Shown: piece after piece, positions 1-12,659 of the stretch
How positions within the stretch are numbered: the first letter of the stretch is position 1
How the letters are laid out: each line of letters opens with the position of its first letter
Source of the DNA: Platycnemis pennipes
Taxonomy: Eukaryota > Arthropoda > Insecta > Odonata > Platycnemididae
DNA: 64,000 bases
Assembly: GCA_933228895.1 (NCBI GenBank)
Contig: OW121856.1
Coordinates: 110,459,027 to 110,523,026 of the forward strand
Direction: 5' to 3'
The notes under the pieces: model-generated
Databases searched by the model: none
What the model saw: only the letters and a program-made list of their open reading frames with translations
What the model was told of the DNA's origin: nothing
Made by a program: the position numbers and the translations under genes

Positions 1-398
1 GACGTTAAAAATATTTTGCGAACCCCAACTTACTATGGTAGACTGGACCATAATCACAAAATTAGAGAAATTGATTGCAAAATTGACAGATTCAAAATTT
101 CCTTTTTTCCTAATACAATTAGGGGTAATAATTGTTGAGAATATATCCAATACGAGTGTAGCAATGGAAAGCATTGGTAGCTGCATGTTGGTATGAGGAC
201 TTGAAGCTAACCCAACTAACAGCATGTTTTTGCATGTTTGCTTTGCTACTTTTATCTTTTTTTAAATGGTGAAGTTTAGAACAGTCTATAAATTCTAATC
301 CTTTTTATGCATGATATGTAGTGCATCTTTGGTGAGAATTCACCCCCTGCCACACACTTTAATGGTGGTTTTCAGGGTATTATATAGATGTAGATGTA
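1..398 (+). mobile_element. LINE 3' end (family B): RT C-terminus, 3' UTR and hexamer tail
   Basis: Only the last ~45 codons of a LINE reverse-transcriptase ORF are present, because the window begins inside it. They encode the family-typical stretch around DVKNILRTPTYYGRLDH, ending near 138. A ~240-bp 3' UTR follows, with the block CACCCCCTGCCACACAC that recurs in all related copies here, and then a TAGATGTAGATGTATA tail. No frameshift is visible in this short piece. It is the same subfamily as the copies at 41384 and 46284. Confidence 0.85.
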
Positions 399-1012
399 TA
401 TATGGGATCCTTACGAAATCGGTCTAAATAATGAACTTGAACGTGTGCAGCGAAGATCGGCAAGATTTGTAAAGGGACGGTATGACAACTATATTAGCGT
501 AACCAGTCTATTAGAAGAACTAAAATGTGAATCATTATCAGACCGCAGGTTAAAATTTAGACTTAATCTCTTAAATAATTTCCGCGATAATATTTTCAGT
601 GATAACGTTAAAAATATTTCGCGAACTTCCGACTTGCTGCAGTAGACTGGACCATAATCACAAAATTAGGGAAATTGATTGCCGAACTGACAGATTCAAA
701 ATGCCTTTCTTTCCTCATACAATTAGGGATAATAATAGTTGAGGATATATTCAATAGCGTATAGACAAGTGTATCAGTGGATATCTAAGTTAGTTGCATG
801 CTGGTGTAAGGAATTCAAACTAGCCCGACTGAGAGCTTGTTTCCCCATGCTTTGCTCTTCAATTTTTTTTTCGACTGCTGTTAATTATATAAAAATATAG
901 CAACTAATCCTCTTTAAGGATGATATATAAAGCGTGTTATTTTGAATTCAACCCCCCCTCCCCCACCCCCCCCCCCCTATGCCGCTTTATGGTGTCTTGC
1001 AGGGTATTACGT
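399..1012 (+). mobile_element. 5'-truncated LINE copy (family B) inserted in the tail of the previous copy
   Basis: Homology starts abruptly at TGGGATCCTTACGAAATC, directly after the hexamer tail of the upstream copy. The frame from 394 to 645 encodes the RT C-terminal region (NELERVQRRSARFVKGRYDN). The frame is lost near 640, where the expected RTPTYYGR motif is scrambled. The 3' UTR continues to a GGGTATTACG end near 1010, and a C-rich run near 957-979 interrupts the conserved CCCCCTGCC block. Dead copy. Confidence 0.82.
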
Positions 1013-2600
1013 CGAATTCCCGTCGAATGTAGTTTACGTAATTCCCGTCGAATCCAGACGATAGCGACTTGAATGGTTGGCGGTGCGTCAAGCCTAGGCA
1101 ATGACCACATGTCGTGCCTCTGTGCAGTATTCCGCGCAAGAAAATAGTTTCGCGCCGTCACGAATGTCGCATCGTGCATTGCCACTTTTGATGAAGTCTG
1201 ACGGCTCCTGTGGCCCCCATCCCGCTTCTGTGCTAGGGTCGCCCACCCGGTCCAGTGACCGTGCAGACCAACAACGCACGCACCAGTGCACGGCCAATTA
1301 CGCCACCCCCGGGACAACGTCCCCTCAAACTCGAAACGTACTCGAGAAACTGATTCGATACAAGCCGCTATCAACGCCACAGGAAATATCCTTGGCACAA
1401 CGCACTTTCGATTTTACACGTTTTCTCGGTTATTGAATCAAAATTTCTAAAAACCCTGATTTTCAACTTAATCCACCAATTGAATTTATTTAACATCTGC
1501 CACAATATATTCTTCACCCCCATATCACTCGCCAGTTTTCTGATTATTTGGCAGATCACAGTGCTTTCAGTATACCTTTCCTCCATATTGGCCTCCATGA
1601 GCAAATTGTGAAATCTATTCTTCCAAAATATTATTGCCATACATGTTGTTTATTTCGAACACTTGACGACACTTTACGACACTTTTAAAGCAAATAAAAT
1701 GATTCTTACAATAAAAATCTTCCATCAAAAAGCATGCAAGCGCTGAAAGTCTACTCATAGAATAATTTGCTTAAAATAGAAATGCTTCATTCTCCATATG
1801 CTTCATAAATAGAATAAAATGGTAGTCTCCTTCTATTTTTTCTTTGTCTTCATCGAGTGCTTAAATGACCACTGCAGGACGTATTTTAAGCAGTTAGATT
1901 TTAAAATGACGATAAAGAGTTTTTCCCCAATGATAAAAAATTCAAACAAATTCAACGGCGTGAAAACGCGGCGGCTAATTATTGCATGCCGGTAAATCAT
2001 ACGTGTCACGTGACACACTTTCCTCCATCTGCCGCTAGGTGATGCTGCGGAAGCTTCCAAGCAGACGGGTGCACTCCGTTACAGATTATTAATTAGTAAT
2101 GGAGGTGTATATTTATTACGTTCATCTTTAATTATTAACTTTTATTTAATTAAAACTATTAATTCATTTGATTCATTTAAAAACTGTTAGTATTCCTTTT
2201 ATTAATGTGTGTCATGTGAAGTTGGTCCATAATCGCGCGAACTTCACGCCATATGCTTCGCAGTAGCAGAGGAGTCCACGAGAGCACTGTGGAACCCATA
2301 ACATAACGACTGTTAATACCACGTTTAATGAAGGAGACTTTTCGAACCTTGACAGTTTTCATAGGCTATTATTAATACCTACTCACTATAGCTGAAAGCA
2401 TCTGGAACGCAATGGTAAGTGCAGGAGACGATTATTTCCTATTCCTCGCAAAGTAAACTTGCAACGTCAGTTTTTATCAATTGTTGCTGACGTAACAAGT
2501 TTACTTGTTACGTCAGCAAAAATTAAGCATCCCACCATTTCTGAGCTTTTTCAAATAAATTGAATAGAATAAGGTGATTACTTATGAAAATTTGACATGG
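1013..2600. other. Intergenic, no gene recognised
   Basis: No coding region or transposon terminus is recognisable. The only structure seen is the perfect inverted repeat at 2484-2519, listed separately. Short open frames near 1000-1440 overlap on both strands and have no recognisable motifs. Confidence 0.6.
2484..2519. repeat. Perfect 16-bp inverted repeat with 4-nt loop
   Basis: The left arm TTGCTGACGTAACAAG and the right arm CTTGTTACGTCAGCAA are exact reverse complements around TTTA. Each arm contains a TGACGTAA site of the CREB/ATF or bZIP type. A weaker relative, AAACTTGCAACGTCAG, lies just upstream (2453-2470), so the block may be part of an eroded fold-back element or a protein-binding site. 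Confidence 0.7.
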
Positions 2601-2714
2601 TGTAAGAAAAACTTTACTTTTTATTTTTGACACTTTTATCGGGAAACCCTACCGGTTTCGACACTGCCGTGCCATTGTCAAGGGTGAAAAATACAAAGTT
2701 TAGTTTTTCTTACA
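2601..2714. mobile_element. 114-bp MITE-like palindromic element
   Basis: The ends TGTAAGAAAAACT and AGTTTTTCTTACA are exact reverse complements, and the similarity continues inward for ~30 bp with mismatches. The centre holds ACCGGTTTCGACACTG and CATTGTCAAGGG. A related ACCGGT block, also preceded by GACACTTTTAT, occurs near 16088-16133. No coding capacity and no clear target duplication. The superfamily is undetermined. Confidence 0.55.
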
Positions 2715-4429
2715 TTTTTCAAGTAACTTAAAATTAACATTCAAATCCTGGTAAACTGGGGTATTTCGATCCGAAACGTTTTGGCGCAAAATAAATACAC
2801 TTATTTTGGGGCACGAATCGCAAATAGCGAATTCTGTTTTCTTTGATGGAGGGAGAATCGCCGCGTAGGAACGAAGGAAGTGGATTGCGGCTTCGAGACG
2901 GCGACCACGGAGTCGGTCCAGCGGCTATCAGCAGCGCGCGGGAGAGAGAGAGAGAGATTTGATTGGAATGGGAACTGCTTTGATAACCGACGGATCGTTT
3001 TCGGCACCGCCTCCAGCACCATCCTTGTCCCGGCATGCCTTGCGATTGGGGGAGGGTGGAGGAAGGAGAAAGTGAGATGATGGAAAAACGAAACGCAATC
3101 CCTTTTATGCAACTTTGATCCCAGGATATCCCCTCCTCCCTGATTGGCTACTCCGCGGAAATTAATTACCGGCGGGAAAATCCTGCCCCCTGCCGACCAC
3201 TAAAACCATCCGCGTGCCGAAATAAAATTGCGGCGAATTGAAGAAATGGAAATAAAAGAAGTGGGCAAAGCGAACAGGCCGGAGTCAACATTGGGATGGG
3301 GGGGAATGTGATTACGAGAATTGAGCACACACAGCCCGATCCAATTTCCTCCAATCAACGGCAAGGACCCTCAAACAACACGCGCCGACTCTATTGGCCC
3401 TACTAATCCCCACCCCACCGCCCGATAGAGCTCCACGCACGAAATCTAGAAAAATGCAGATATCGTGGCGCCTCCGACGGCCGATCGCGCCATCAAAATG
3501 AAAAGAAAACACGATCGCCGAACGCAAGGTGGCCGCGCGCCAACGATGACCTATGACCTGTCTCGGGCTGCCTCAGAATCCTGCGTCGCTGGAGACCAAT
3601 AGACTGTCGGCCACCCGACGAATCAGAGCGTGGCAACCTCCCTGACGACCGCCGCCGATAACAGCTCGGAAATACAACACGGTTTTTAAAGCCTACATTT
3701 CCACGAGTGCTCTTTTGGCAGTCTGCAGTTCTTGTTCTTTGAATAACCATGTCGGCAGAAAATTGAAGATCATCTAAGCCTGCTGAAACAAAATCTTATC
3801 AACAAATTTGCTACAGCATAAGATAACATAGAAGGTAAGGAGTCCTCTCCATCAATCCATGCCATAAGTCTGGAGATATTTCTATTCCTGAATTTGACGA
3901 ATAACAGTAGTTTTCCGCGCTCAATACGCACGACTGTACTTAGCAAAAGAAACCTAAGTTATTTCATAGTTTTCAACGACCAATTTTCCACAAACTCATA
4001 AATTGCATTGATGCGCATGTTGCTTTAACAACGTTTACTTCTGGCCAATGACATCTGGTTTCAGGGGTCGTATTCCGTAACTGTGCTGATGTTCACCACC
4101 TGTGATGGACCAAAACAAGAGGATCCACATGCCCCTGTCTCCGATTCTGTAATCGGGTAGTGAAGGGTCTTCCCCCAGTGATCTTCATTGCTATGCAGTT
4201 TCGCGCAGTAAAATATACGCAATATGTGATTGGCTGAATGCATTAATACATCATTCATGCATTCAGAAATAATAGTGCACGTAAGCAATTATCTGGTGGA
4301 TATGATGTGACATATATATAAAATAGTGTGATCCAGAGGAATCATATGATAGATTAAACGCACTACACAAATTATTATTATTTTTCTTAAATGTGGTATG
4401 CACATACACCTAAATGATGTCTAGGGTTT
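2715..4429. other. Intergenic, no gene recognised
   Basis: GC content rises between about 2860 and 3720, with short overlapping open frames on both strands. None shows a domain, signal peptide or exon-intron pattern I can support. The rest is AT-rich and featureless. Confidence 0.55.
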
Positions 4430-4870
4430 GGGTAAGGGTTCAAACAGTTCATTAGGCAGCCGGTTCCAATCGTGGATGACCCTATTTAAAAACGAATACC
4501 CGGCCCCGTTAGTTTTTTTTCTCCGAGTTTTTTTTATATGGGTGGTCATTTCTACTTGTATTATTTGGCTTATCCGTGGTTCCACGTAATTCTTCCCGTC
4601 CCTTGTCTCCAGAGATTACCCTGCACACATCGCACAGGGCCTGCCTATTCGCCTTTCCAGAGAGTCCCATTCCAAAATTTAAATCATCTCCCTGTCAGTT
4701 CTGTCATTTCGCCCCAACACGTTATTGGCGGCCTTCCTCTGTATTCCTTCAATGAATAGTACATCTAATATCCAATAAGTAAAAATGTTTGACCTGCTTA
4801 AAGGGGTTTTGGGAATGTGCGTCAAGTAAGAAACAAATTCCGTGGCATCCTTTTCATGATGCGTAGAGGC
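4430..4870 (-). pseudogene. Probable LINE reverse-transcriptase C-terminal relic (distinct lineage)
   Basis: Minus-strand frames around 4679-4790 read like the end of a LINE RT (IQRKAANNVLGRNDRTDRE), followed by ILEWDSLERR-like residues. This is the same architecture as the QRRAARFVKGRYD...LGWESLSERR block of other LINEs here, but the sequence differs. Downstream in the minus direction the frame breaks several times. No tail was found. The assignment rests on motif resemblance alone and could be wrong. Confidence 0.35.
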
Positions 4871-5948
4871 TCGCAAAGGGGCGGATACTCGCAGTTTGGA
4901 TCCAACCGCTAGGGTGCAGCACCAGCGGCAGAGCGACTTACTCCTTCGCGCCGATGACAGCTGCGAGGATTTAGGAAGTGGAAACTCTGGCGGCGAGGAT
5001 GGAACGTCACTTGAAATAATGAAGTCTGTTTCGGGGACGATAACGGCCCTTCTCTCATGCTGGATCAGCCTCGCTGTCCCAAATAATATAAAATCCCACT
5101 ATCGTAGCATTGCGCCAAATATTTCCTGAGATTATTTCTATTCAAGTCGTTCCGTAACCATAATCCACCCTATCTGCTGCGTATGTTTCCTAACAGACAA
5201 ACCAGTGAATGCTCGTTAAAAATTAGACGCTTAGATGGAACCCCTTACCTAGGAGCGTAACTTGCTCCTAATCCATACTTTTGTTAAAAGAAAAAGACTG
5301 GGACAATACTCCTAAAAAATTATACAGTTAAGTTTTCCCCCCTTTTGTATAAGTACATTTATAAAGATTATATGCAATGTAGAACTTTTTACTGTTTTTT
5401 TTGTTTTATCTAATTTTATCATTATTTTGTTCAATGTCAACTGGTATACAAGTTGAATTCCGTATTGTGTTTCTAAGTTGGCATAAAATTAATTTAATAT
5501 TAAAATAAAGGGGTATTATGGGGATATTTTTTAATGTTAACACGGTGAACATTTCAGTTCAGGGTAATTTTCATGTATTTCAGCATGTCCACTGTGAGGA
5601 CACACACGAACGCTGAAAATAAAACTCGTGCCAAAGGGAATATTGGGACATAACCCTTGCGAACTCACCTCGACCTCGCCTTCCTCCAGCGATGTGTTTC
5701 GGGAGAAATAAGCAGAGCGAAAGCCAAGGGCGCTAACAATACACGAGAGAGTGTAGCGGGATTGTGCCCCTTCTTCAGGGCATCGTGCGATCGACGTCTC
5801 CCGCGAGTTCTGGGAAAGTATGAAAGTGATGCGCGCCACTTCCACGTATTTAGGGAAAGCAGAGGGGAGTGGCGACTGAGAGGGAGGGGGGAACTTAAGG
5901 GTGAAACGAAACTCAAGAAGGCAGCGGGATTGGGAGGAGTCCGAGGAG
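4871..5948. other. Intergenic, no gene recognised
   Basis: AT-rich between 5280 and 5530 and more GC-rich from 5640 to 5940. No coding motif or RNA gene is seen. Confidence 0.55.
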
Positions 5949-6670
5949 TAGGGCTGTGCGATTTGCTGTTTTGAATATCGCACGACGATATCATTCTGAT
6001 ATCGCGGAATCGCCGATATATCGGTTTCGCGATATAAATAGGAAATATCGTGATATGGACATATCGGGATATCGACATATCGGGATATCGACGTATGATA
6101 TAATAACTTAAGGCTAACGAGCATATAATTTTATATAATAGAGGTTCTTTTCAATTTTTGATACGACCCATTTGAGCTGAAATATAACCATTTTCCCTTG
6201 GTCGAAGAACTGTGAAATTTTTTTAAATTCCGAATTATGGTTTAAAAACAATAATTTTATAAACAAATTTGAACTTTTCTTGTTGAATTCGAGTTTTCAG
6301 TGATGTAATCGCACCATAGTTATTCCACTCCCTACATCCAAATTTATGATAAAAAAGTTATAGTTAATAACAACGACAAATTAGACAATTTAAAATATAT
6401 AATTAACGATTGAGGAAGTGTAACATTTTATAAGGAAGGGACCGTTTATAGCACTTCAATCTGATCAACCATTACCGAGAAATTGCGCTGAATAGAGACA
6501 TTATTAAGGGTGACTGAAAAAAAAACACCGGTATCAGGATATCGTCATATCGGAATATCGTCATATCGGGACATCGACATATCGTGATATCGCGTTTCGA
6601 AATATCGACTCCCGATATCAAGTGCATATCGATTATCGTCGACGATATATCGTGGTATCGCACAGCCCTA
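5949..6670. mobile_element. Non-autonomous hAT element, copy 1 (722 bp)
   Basis: The ends TAGGGCTGTGCGAT and ATCGCACAGCCCTA are exact reverse complements. Both subterminal regions (5975-6095 and 6535-6660) are dense arrays of CGATAT-type palindromes, while the middle (~6100-6530) is AT-rich and non-coding. The element is a close homologue, in opposite orientation, of the one at 8905-9633, where an 8-bp duplication identifies the superfamily as hAT. Here the flanks CCGAGGAG and GCTGAGGA are only similar when shifted, so the target duplication has decayed. Confidence 0.82.
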
Positions 6671-8904
6671 GCTGAGGAGGATATGGGCCGAGTGATTGAG
6701 CGGCCAATGAGGGAGGCGGAAGAGGAAGGCTGCGATTGGTGCTTCGGAGAATGAGCTCACGTCCGGTTAAGGCTTTGCACTGGGACTGGGGGGGTGGTGG
6801 AGTGTCATGGCTGCTCGCGTGACCTGTTCTTGAAACAGTTGCGAAATGAAAGGCGAGACGAATGCATGACTGAGAATGAATGGCCGGGAAGGAGAGGACG
6901 ACGCGAGTAAATGTCTTGGGACGGATTTGAAGAGACTCGCGACCAGTGGAGTGGGTCTAAGGAACGGAGCAAAGGAAGTGGAAGGGCGATTGCAAGGAGG
7001 GGGCATCCGAAAACACAAGCGGGTCTTCCCACGTCAATTACACCAGAAAATCGGCAAAATTGACCCACAAGGTCACCGATTTTGACTACATTTGAAATAA
7101 CGGCCCCACATTATAATTAAAAGAAAAGCGCTAAGCCATTTTGCAAAAAACGCAACCGTTTACGAGAAGTTGCAACGTTGTAAAATTCAAATTTTGCAAA
7201 AGTTACTACACATTCTACGGTGAGACTATTTGAGCTACAGACGTGCTACAGGGCTTACTTTAAAGGCCTCGAATTGAGTAAATATAATAAGGGATTATAC
7301 TATGAAATATACACAATTTTATAAAGTTCATAACAATTTTAAATTTTCATATCGATTTTGACGATGTACATACCTTTGTTCATTTTCTTATTTGTTGTAG
7401 ACACAGTCCTCCTCTACAAATTAAAACAGTTTGCCAGCGGTAATATTTCATTTAAGAAAGAGAAATATTTTTGAGTGAAGGCGTGACGCCCGCCGGTCAC
7501 CGCGGCGCCCGGCTGAACGGCCGACCGCATGGCACTCTGGTGTCTTCAGATCTTTGCAACTACATATCTCATTCATCCTCCTCTCACCAAATTTCAACCT
7601 TACTATACCAACTCTTTGCCAGTGCAACCCGTGGGGTTTTCATTTTCTGATCAAATGGTGCCGTTCTGCCAAATTTGGTGCCAAATCGGTGACCCTAGGG
7701 GCAATCACACTGTTTCCTAGGCATTAGTTTGGTTAATCTACTTTAAAGAAAATTTATTTTTATCTTCAATTACGTTACAAATTGAAAAAATTCATTTTTT
7801 GAACCAGAATCTTGATACTTTCCAATTATCACCTAAGAAATTACATTTTCCCCTTACACTCTTCCCTAAGAAATTATATTTTCAAACCACGACGGATCCA
7901 AACGACGAAACTGTTTTCCCTTGACACAGGCATTGAACCGTTCAGTTGAACCTGGGCAGAGACCGAGCAAGGAGTATTGCATTAACATTGTAGGTGTGTA
8001 CAACACAACCCGCGACTCCTGCCACCACCACTGCGTACATCGCTTGCATTTAAGAGAGCAATGGGGGAGCTAAAGTCATCTGCATACAGATAGCCAGCCA
8101 TTGCAAAGGTGTAGGGCAGCAAGAGATCAGGCATGTATTACCGTCAATTACATAATCACATTACTTTTGAGCACATTACATGTGAATGCATTACCGGTCC
8201 TACTCCAATTTTTAATAAATTAGCCCAAGAAATATATCAGCTTCACCCACAACACTGCCTCCAATTTCAAGCTCCCATATTGCGGAGTAACAATGCAAAA
8301 ATATTATGAAAATATTTCTGTTACATGTGAAACTTGTGCGTAAGATCTAAACAAATTGTGCTTACCAATTGTTAAAAAAAGAGAAGTTCCACGCATACTT
8401 CGCAATTGGCGTAGACTCTACACCACCCAACCTCATTAAACACCCTACCGGTGACTTCGAGCACATTTATAATGGACGCTATCGCAGAAACACCTCTGTC
8501 TCGCCATCAATCTCCCTCACGTCATCATTGTGCCCTAACCCACCACACTGCGCTGTGGTTGTTCGTGTTTTCCAGACGTCCACGGCAAAGCAATCCGCCT
8601 TAACTCTCAGCAGAATACTTAAGTGCTTGTGCCCTGCCACTGACAGCCAACGATTCCCACCGGAAGTGAATGAGGATGATGGATGTGCTCCTCCACTGGT
8701 CGTCCATTTCCTGTTGACCCCTCGCCTCTCTCTTTTGCAGGGGGAAGAGTTCGCTTCGTCGAGAGTTCACGAGTCAAAGGTGAGTGACCCATTGGCCCAA
8801 AGACACAGGGAAGCCTTGAAGACAAAAGCATCCTGAAGGCGGCTTTGAGAAACAATTGACAGCCGCCAAATGCAAAGCGATTCCCAGAAAAGAATAGCAA
8901 GAAC
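6671..8904. other. Spacer between the two inverted hAT copies, no gene recognised
   Basis: About 2.2 kb of unique-looking sequence. Short open frames (for example 8369-8836 on plus) show no domain or splice context. The spacer could fold into a loop of a large inverted-repeat structure, because the flanking hAT copies are in opposite orientation. Confidence 0.5.
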
Positions 8905-9633
8905 TAGGGCCGGTCGATACCACGATATATCGTCGACGATACTCGATATGCACTTGATATCGGGAGTCGATATTTCGAAACGCGATATCACGATATGACT
9001 ATATCCCGATATGTCGATATCCCTATATGACGATATCCTGATACCGGCGTTTTTCTTCTGTCACCCTTAATAATGTCTCTATTTAGCGCAATTTCTCGGT
9101 ATTGGTTGATCGGATTGAAGTGATATAAACGGTCTCTTCCTTATGAAATATTACACTTCCTCAATCGTTAATTATACATTTTAAATTATCTACTTTGTCA
9201 TTGTTATTAACTATAACTTTTTTATCATAAAATGTGGATGTAAGGAATGGAATGGCCATGGTGAAATTGCATCACTGAAAACTCGAATTCAACAAGAAAA
9301 GTTCAAATTTGTTCATAAAATTATTGTTTTTAAACCATAATTTGGAATTTAAAAAAATTTCACAGTTCTTCGACCAAGGGAAAATGGTTATATTTCAGCT
9401 CATATGGGTCGTATCAAGAATTGAAAAGAACCTCTATTATATAAAATTATATGATCTTTAGCCTTAAGTTATTATATTATACGTCGATATCCGATATCCC
9501 GATATGTCGATATCCCAATATGTCGATATCCCGATATTTCCTATTTGTATCGCGAACCCGATATATCGGCGAATCCGCGATATGAGAATGATTTCGTCGT
9601 GCGATATTCCAAACAGCATATCGCACAGCCCTA
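8905..9633. mobile_element. Non-autonomous hAT element, copy 2 (729 bp)
   Basis: The element runs from TAGGGCCGGTCGATACC to ATCGCACAGCCCTA and is flanked by a perfect 8-bp target duplication, GCAAGAAC, at 8897-8904 and 9634-9641. Eight-bp duplications and short TIRs starting TAGGG are hAT hallmarks. Subterminal CGATAT arrays occupy about 8930-9040 and 9480-9600. The AT-rich centre is collinear with copy 1 in reverse complement. No transposase remnant is present, so mobility would need a transposase supplied elsewhere. Confidence 0.9.
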
Positions 9634-9641
9634 GCAAGAAC

Positions 9642-11769
9642 GCTTACTGTTTTTCTTCCCAAGCAAATGCGCATTTGAATGTTTACGTCGCGATATTGCA
9701 ACAAAACAAACGTCAACCGTGAGCGCCATCCACGGTATGCACTGCCTCGAAGACAAGGAATTATTTAAACAATAAAATTTAAGGACGAAGAATATCCGAA
9801 TATGACATTTATTTACGTCCATAGTGCGCTCATGTATGTACTATTAATAGCTTCACTCGAAGTCTGTCGTTTTCGCTTCACACAGCCAGCAAGAGTTCGC
9901 CAACGCGAACAGTGGCCGTTCACGAAATTTTTCTCATGCTGAAAACATTCCTCTTTCGCATAGAAATGATAGTATATAGCGGTTCTTGTGTTTTTTCTAT
10001 TGACAATACGCGCAAGAATAATCTATTTTTACCTTGTAAATGGACTTTTTTATCTGTATTCCGAAAATTTTGGGCAAACGACATATTATTGATATCATTT
10101 GATATTCCTCATTTCAGAATCTTTTGTTAAATTAAAAAAGAGCTTTTCCGGTATTCTAAATTCTATATTAGCACGTATCAACACGAGAAATCATTTTAAA
10201 TAAAATTTTTCATTTATCCATTTCTAGATTTTTGGTAATAACATTCATTTATTTATTGTTCCTCGAATAACAAATTACACTAAATTTATTAAGTATTTAC
10301 TTATATTAAAATTGAGGGACATGGTTCTCCTTAGGATAATATCCTGTTTGGGTTTAACCAACTCTTCAACAAACACGATTGCATAATTGGAAAAAGACAG
10401 AAAAAAGAGCAATTTTTACTCATCTATTCATTAATATAAATTATAATTTTACAACTATTATGCAACAATTTCCTTCCATATTCACTGTTGGCGAGACACC
10501 AGAAAACACTGACTTCTAAGTTCTTGTTCTACCGATATGGTGCCTATGTTAGGAATTTAAGGTGTGCTATTTTTCGGTCGGAATGTTTTCTACCTGAACG
10601 ATCTTGGAAAATGTATTGCTTATTTTTTTATCATAAATATATTTAATATTAGCGAGAGGGGGGAAGCATGTGTATTCCACCTCGAAATTCTGCCACCGAC
10701 AGCAGGGGACCAATGGGGTCCCTTCGGGCGCCCGTAAAAAGAGGGCCGAGGCCCTCATTGGTCTGGCGTGCCTACCAGAACCGGGCGTCCCTGCGCTAGA
10801 TCGACCACGTCCCCATATATGAGAGGGAGGGGTTTAAATAAATACAATAAAAACGGGCCGAAGGGAGAGAAGGCACTCCTCCGAGATATTGGATCTTCCG
10901 CCGTTACCCTCTGCTCCAAGGGACAAAAGGGACTCCCAAGCACTGACGACGGTCCACCGAAAAGAAATGCACTCTTACATGATTAATAGCAACAATAAAT
11001 AATCGTAATTGGAGCGTTAGAGACAGAACTATCATCCTACCCCTCGTCTAAATATTAATGTAAAACATATTATAACCTAGAACCTACGGAGAAATTCATC
11101 TATGTGCAGCACAGGGAAAGTGATGGGATAGGGAATATCATGTCTTTCGGCCAGAGTGCCTCACAAGTTTTTGCAGCGAATATTTCTAACTCAAATTTAC
11201 AAATAAAATAATTGCCTCAAGCAATAAGATACTTACATGTAATGGGAACGCTTCGACTCGTATGGGGTTTAACCAGAGACTGTTATTTACATGAAAAATA
11301 GCTTATTAACTGCGCAGGAAAGAAATTTATTTAATTTCAAAGTTTGAATGCAATACTACGTTTGATTCTCGAGTCTCATGGGAATGAATATGCCTTCAAA
11401 CATGACTATATTCTCATTTATTATGTAAAAATTCAATTAGTCGTCAAGGGGATAGGGCTAATTAAACTGAGATAATTCACCACAAATCGTCATATATTGC
11501 TGAAGTACCAGTAATTTGGATCCGAATTCGACGATAATAATGAGAATGTTCATTGAATTATCTTTCGGCTGGTGTGCGTCTCAAGTCTGTGCAATAGGTA
11601 TTTCTAATTAAATTTTTCAAATAAAAAATGGCCGCAAGCTCTAATAAAGCCTTTTACGTGTATTTCTTACGGTAACACTTTTGACTCGACTGGGGTGGAA
11701 CTGAGGACCATTAGTTACAAAAACAAGTAGCCTACTATGTGTCCGAGGATGGCATTTAACAAACCTTAG
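9642..11769. other. Intergenic, no gene recognised
   Basis: Mostly AT-rich. A GC-richer island lies at about 10660-10960, including AGAGGGCCGAGGCCCTC-like self-complementary sequence at 10740-10757. No exon, RNA gene or transposon end could be supported. Confidence 0.5.
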
Positions 11770-12045
11770 AAAATGAGATCCGCTAGATTTGTTGAAGGCC
11801 GAATTCATAATAGTATAAGTGTTACGAGTATAATAGAAGAACTTGGATGGGGATTACTATCAGAACGCAGGTTAAAATTTAGGTTAAACCTTTTGAGTAA
11901 ATTCGAAACCCCAATTTGTTCACAGATGACGTTAGACACATATTAAGAACCCCCTACGTATTATGATAGGTTTGATCAGATCAACAAGATTAGAGAGATA
12001 GATTGTCATACCGATAGATTTAAAATGTCATTTTTCCATACCTGA
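11770..12045 (+). pseudogene. LINE RT C-terminal fragment (family A/C type), degenerate
   Basis: A short plus-strand stretch is homologous to the end of the LINE ORF at 19003-21932. The codons for SARFVEGR, VTSIIEEL and LLSERRLKF are recognisable, then a shifted frame carries HILRTPYVL and DQINKIREIDC-like residues. The frame is broken between them and no 3' UTR or hexamer tail follows. Both ends are truncated. Confidence 0.7.
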
Positions 12046-12640
12046 ATTAACACTGAACAGGGCAGCTGCAGTAAACCAATCCTAGGATTGATATACTTAT
12101 GACATGATTGCCATGACATGTACAACTAAGATCTGGAGTAGAAAAACGTAAGAAACATATAACTAAAGACATTTAAGCATGATAAAGAAACATAAACGAC
12201 CTGCGGTGATTCCCCGCTGTCGATATCATGGCGGAATAAAAGCCTCACTGAAGGACCTCGCGCGTTCCTCATTGGCGACGATTCTATGCAGATGGATGAG
12301 CAATGGATCTGCCATGCGTATTGTACGCCTTGTTGATGCAACGTCGGCATTGGTGCATGTCCGTGTTTGCTCCTGAATGAAGGGAGATGAACAGTAGAGT
12401 AGTGATGCGCGTATCTCCTCTTTCTCTCTCTCTGTTCTTCATGGTGTTCCCTGCGTCTTGAAGGAAGAAGTCATCGCTCGCGGAGAACGCAGACACGCTA
12501 GTGTCAAGTATTCCTAACAAGACTTCCTATTTCCTATTTTGTAAGACTGCAACGAACATCGACCTTGCCGATAAATAACGTTGACGAAAGACACTGGAAA
12601 CGATATGGCGGAATTCTGAGGTCACAAGGCACAAAGGTAA
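12046..12640. other. Intergenic, no gene recognised
   Basis: Overlapping short frames on both strands between 12126 and 12520 have no recognisable motifs. Nothing further seen. Confidence 0.5.
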
Positions 12641-12659
12641 CTTGCGCGAATATGTTGCA

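Noticed and set aside
5537..6124. 195-aa minus-strand gene
   Set aside because: Half of it is translation of the CGATAT arrays of a hAT element; no independent support.
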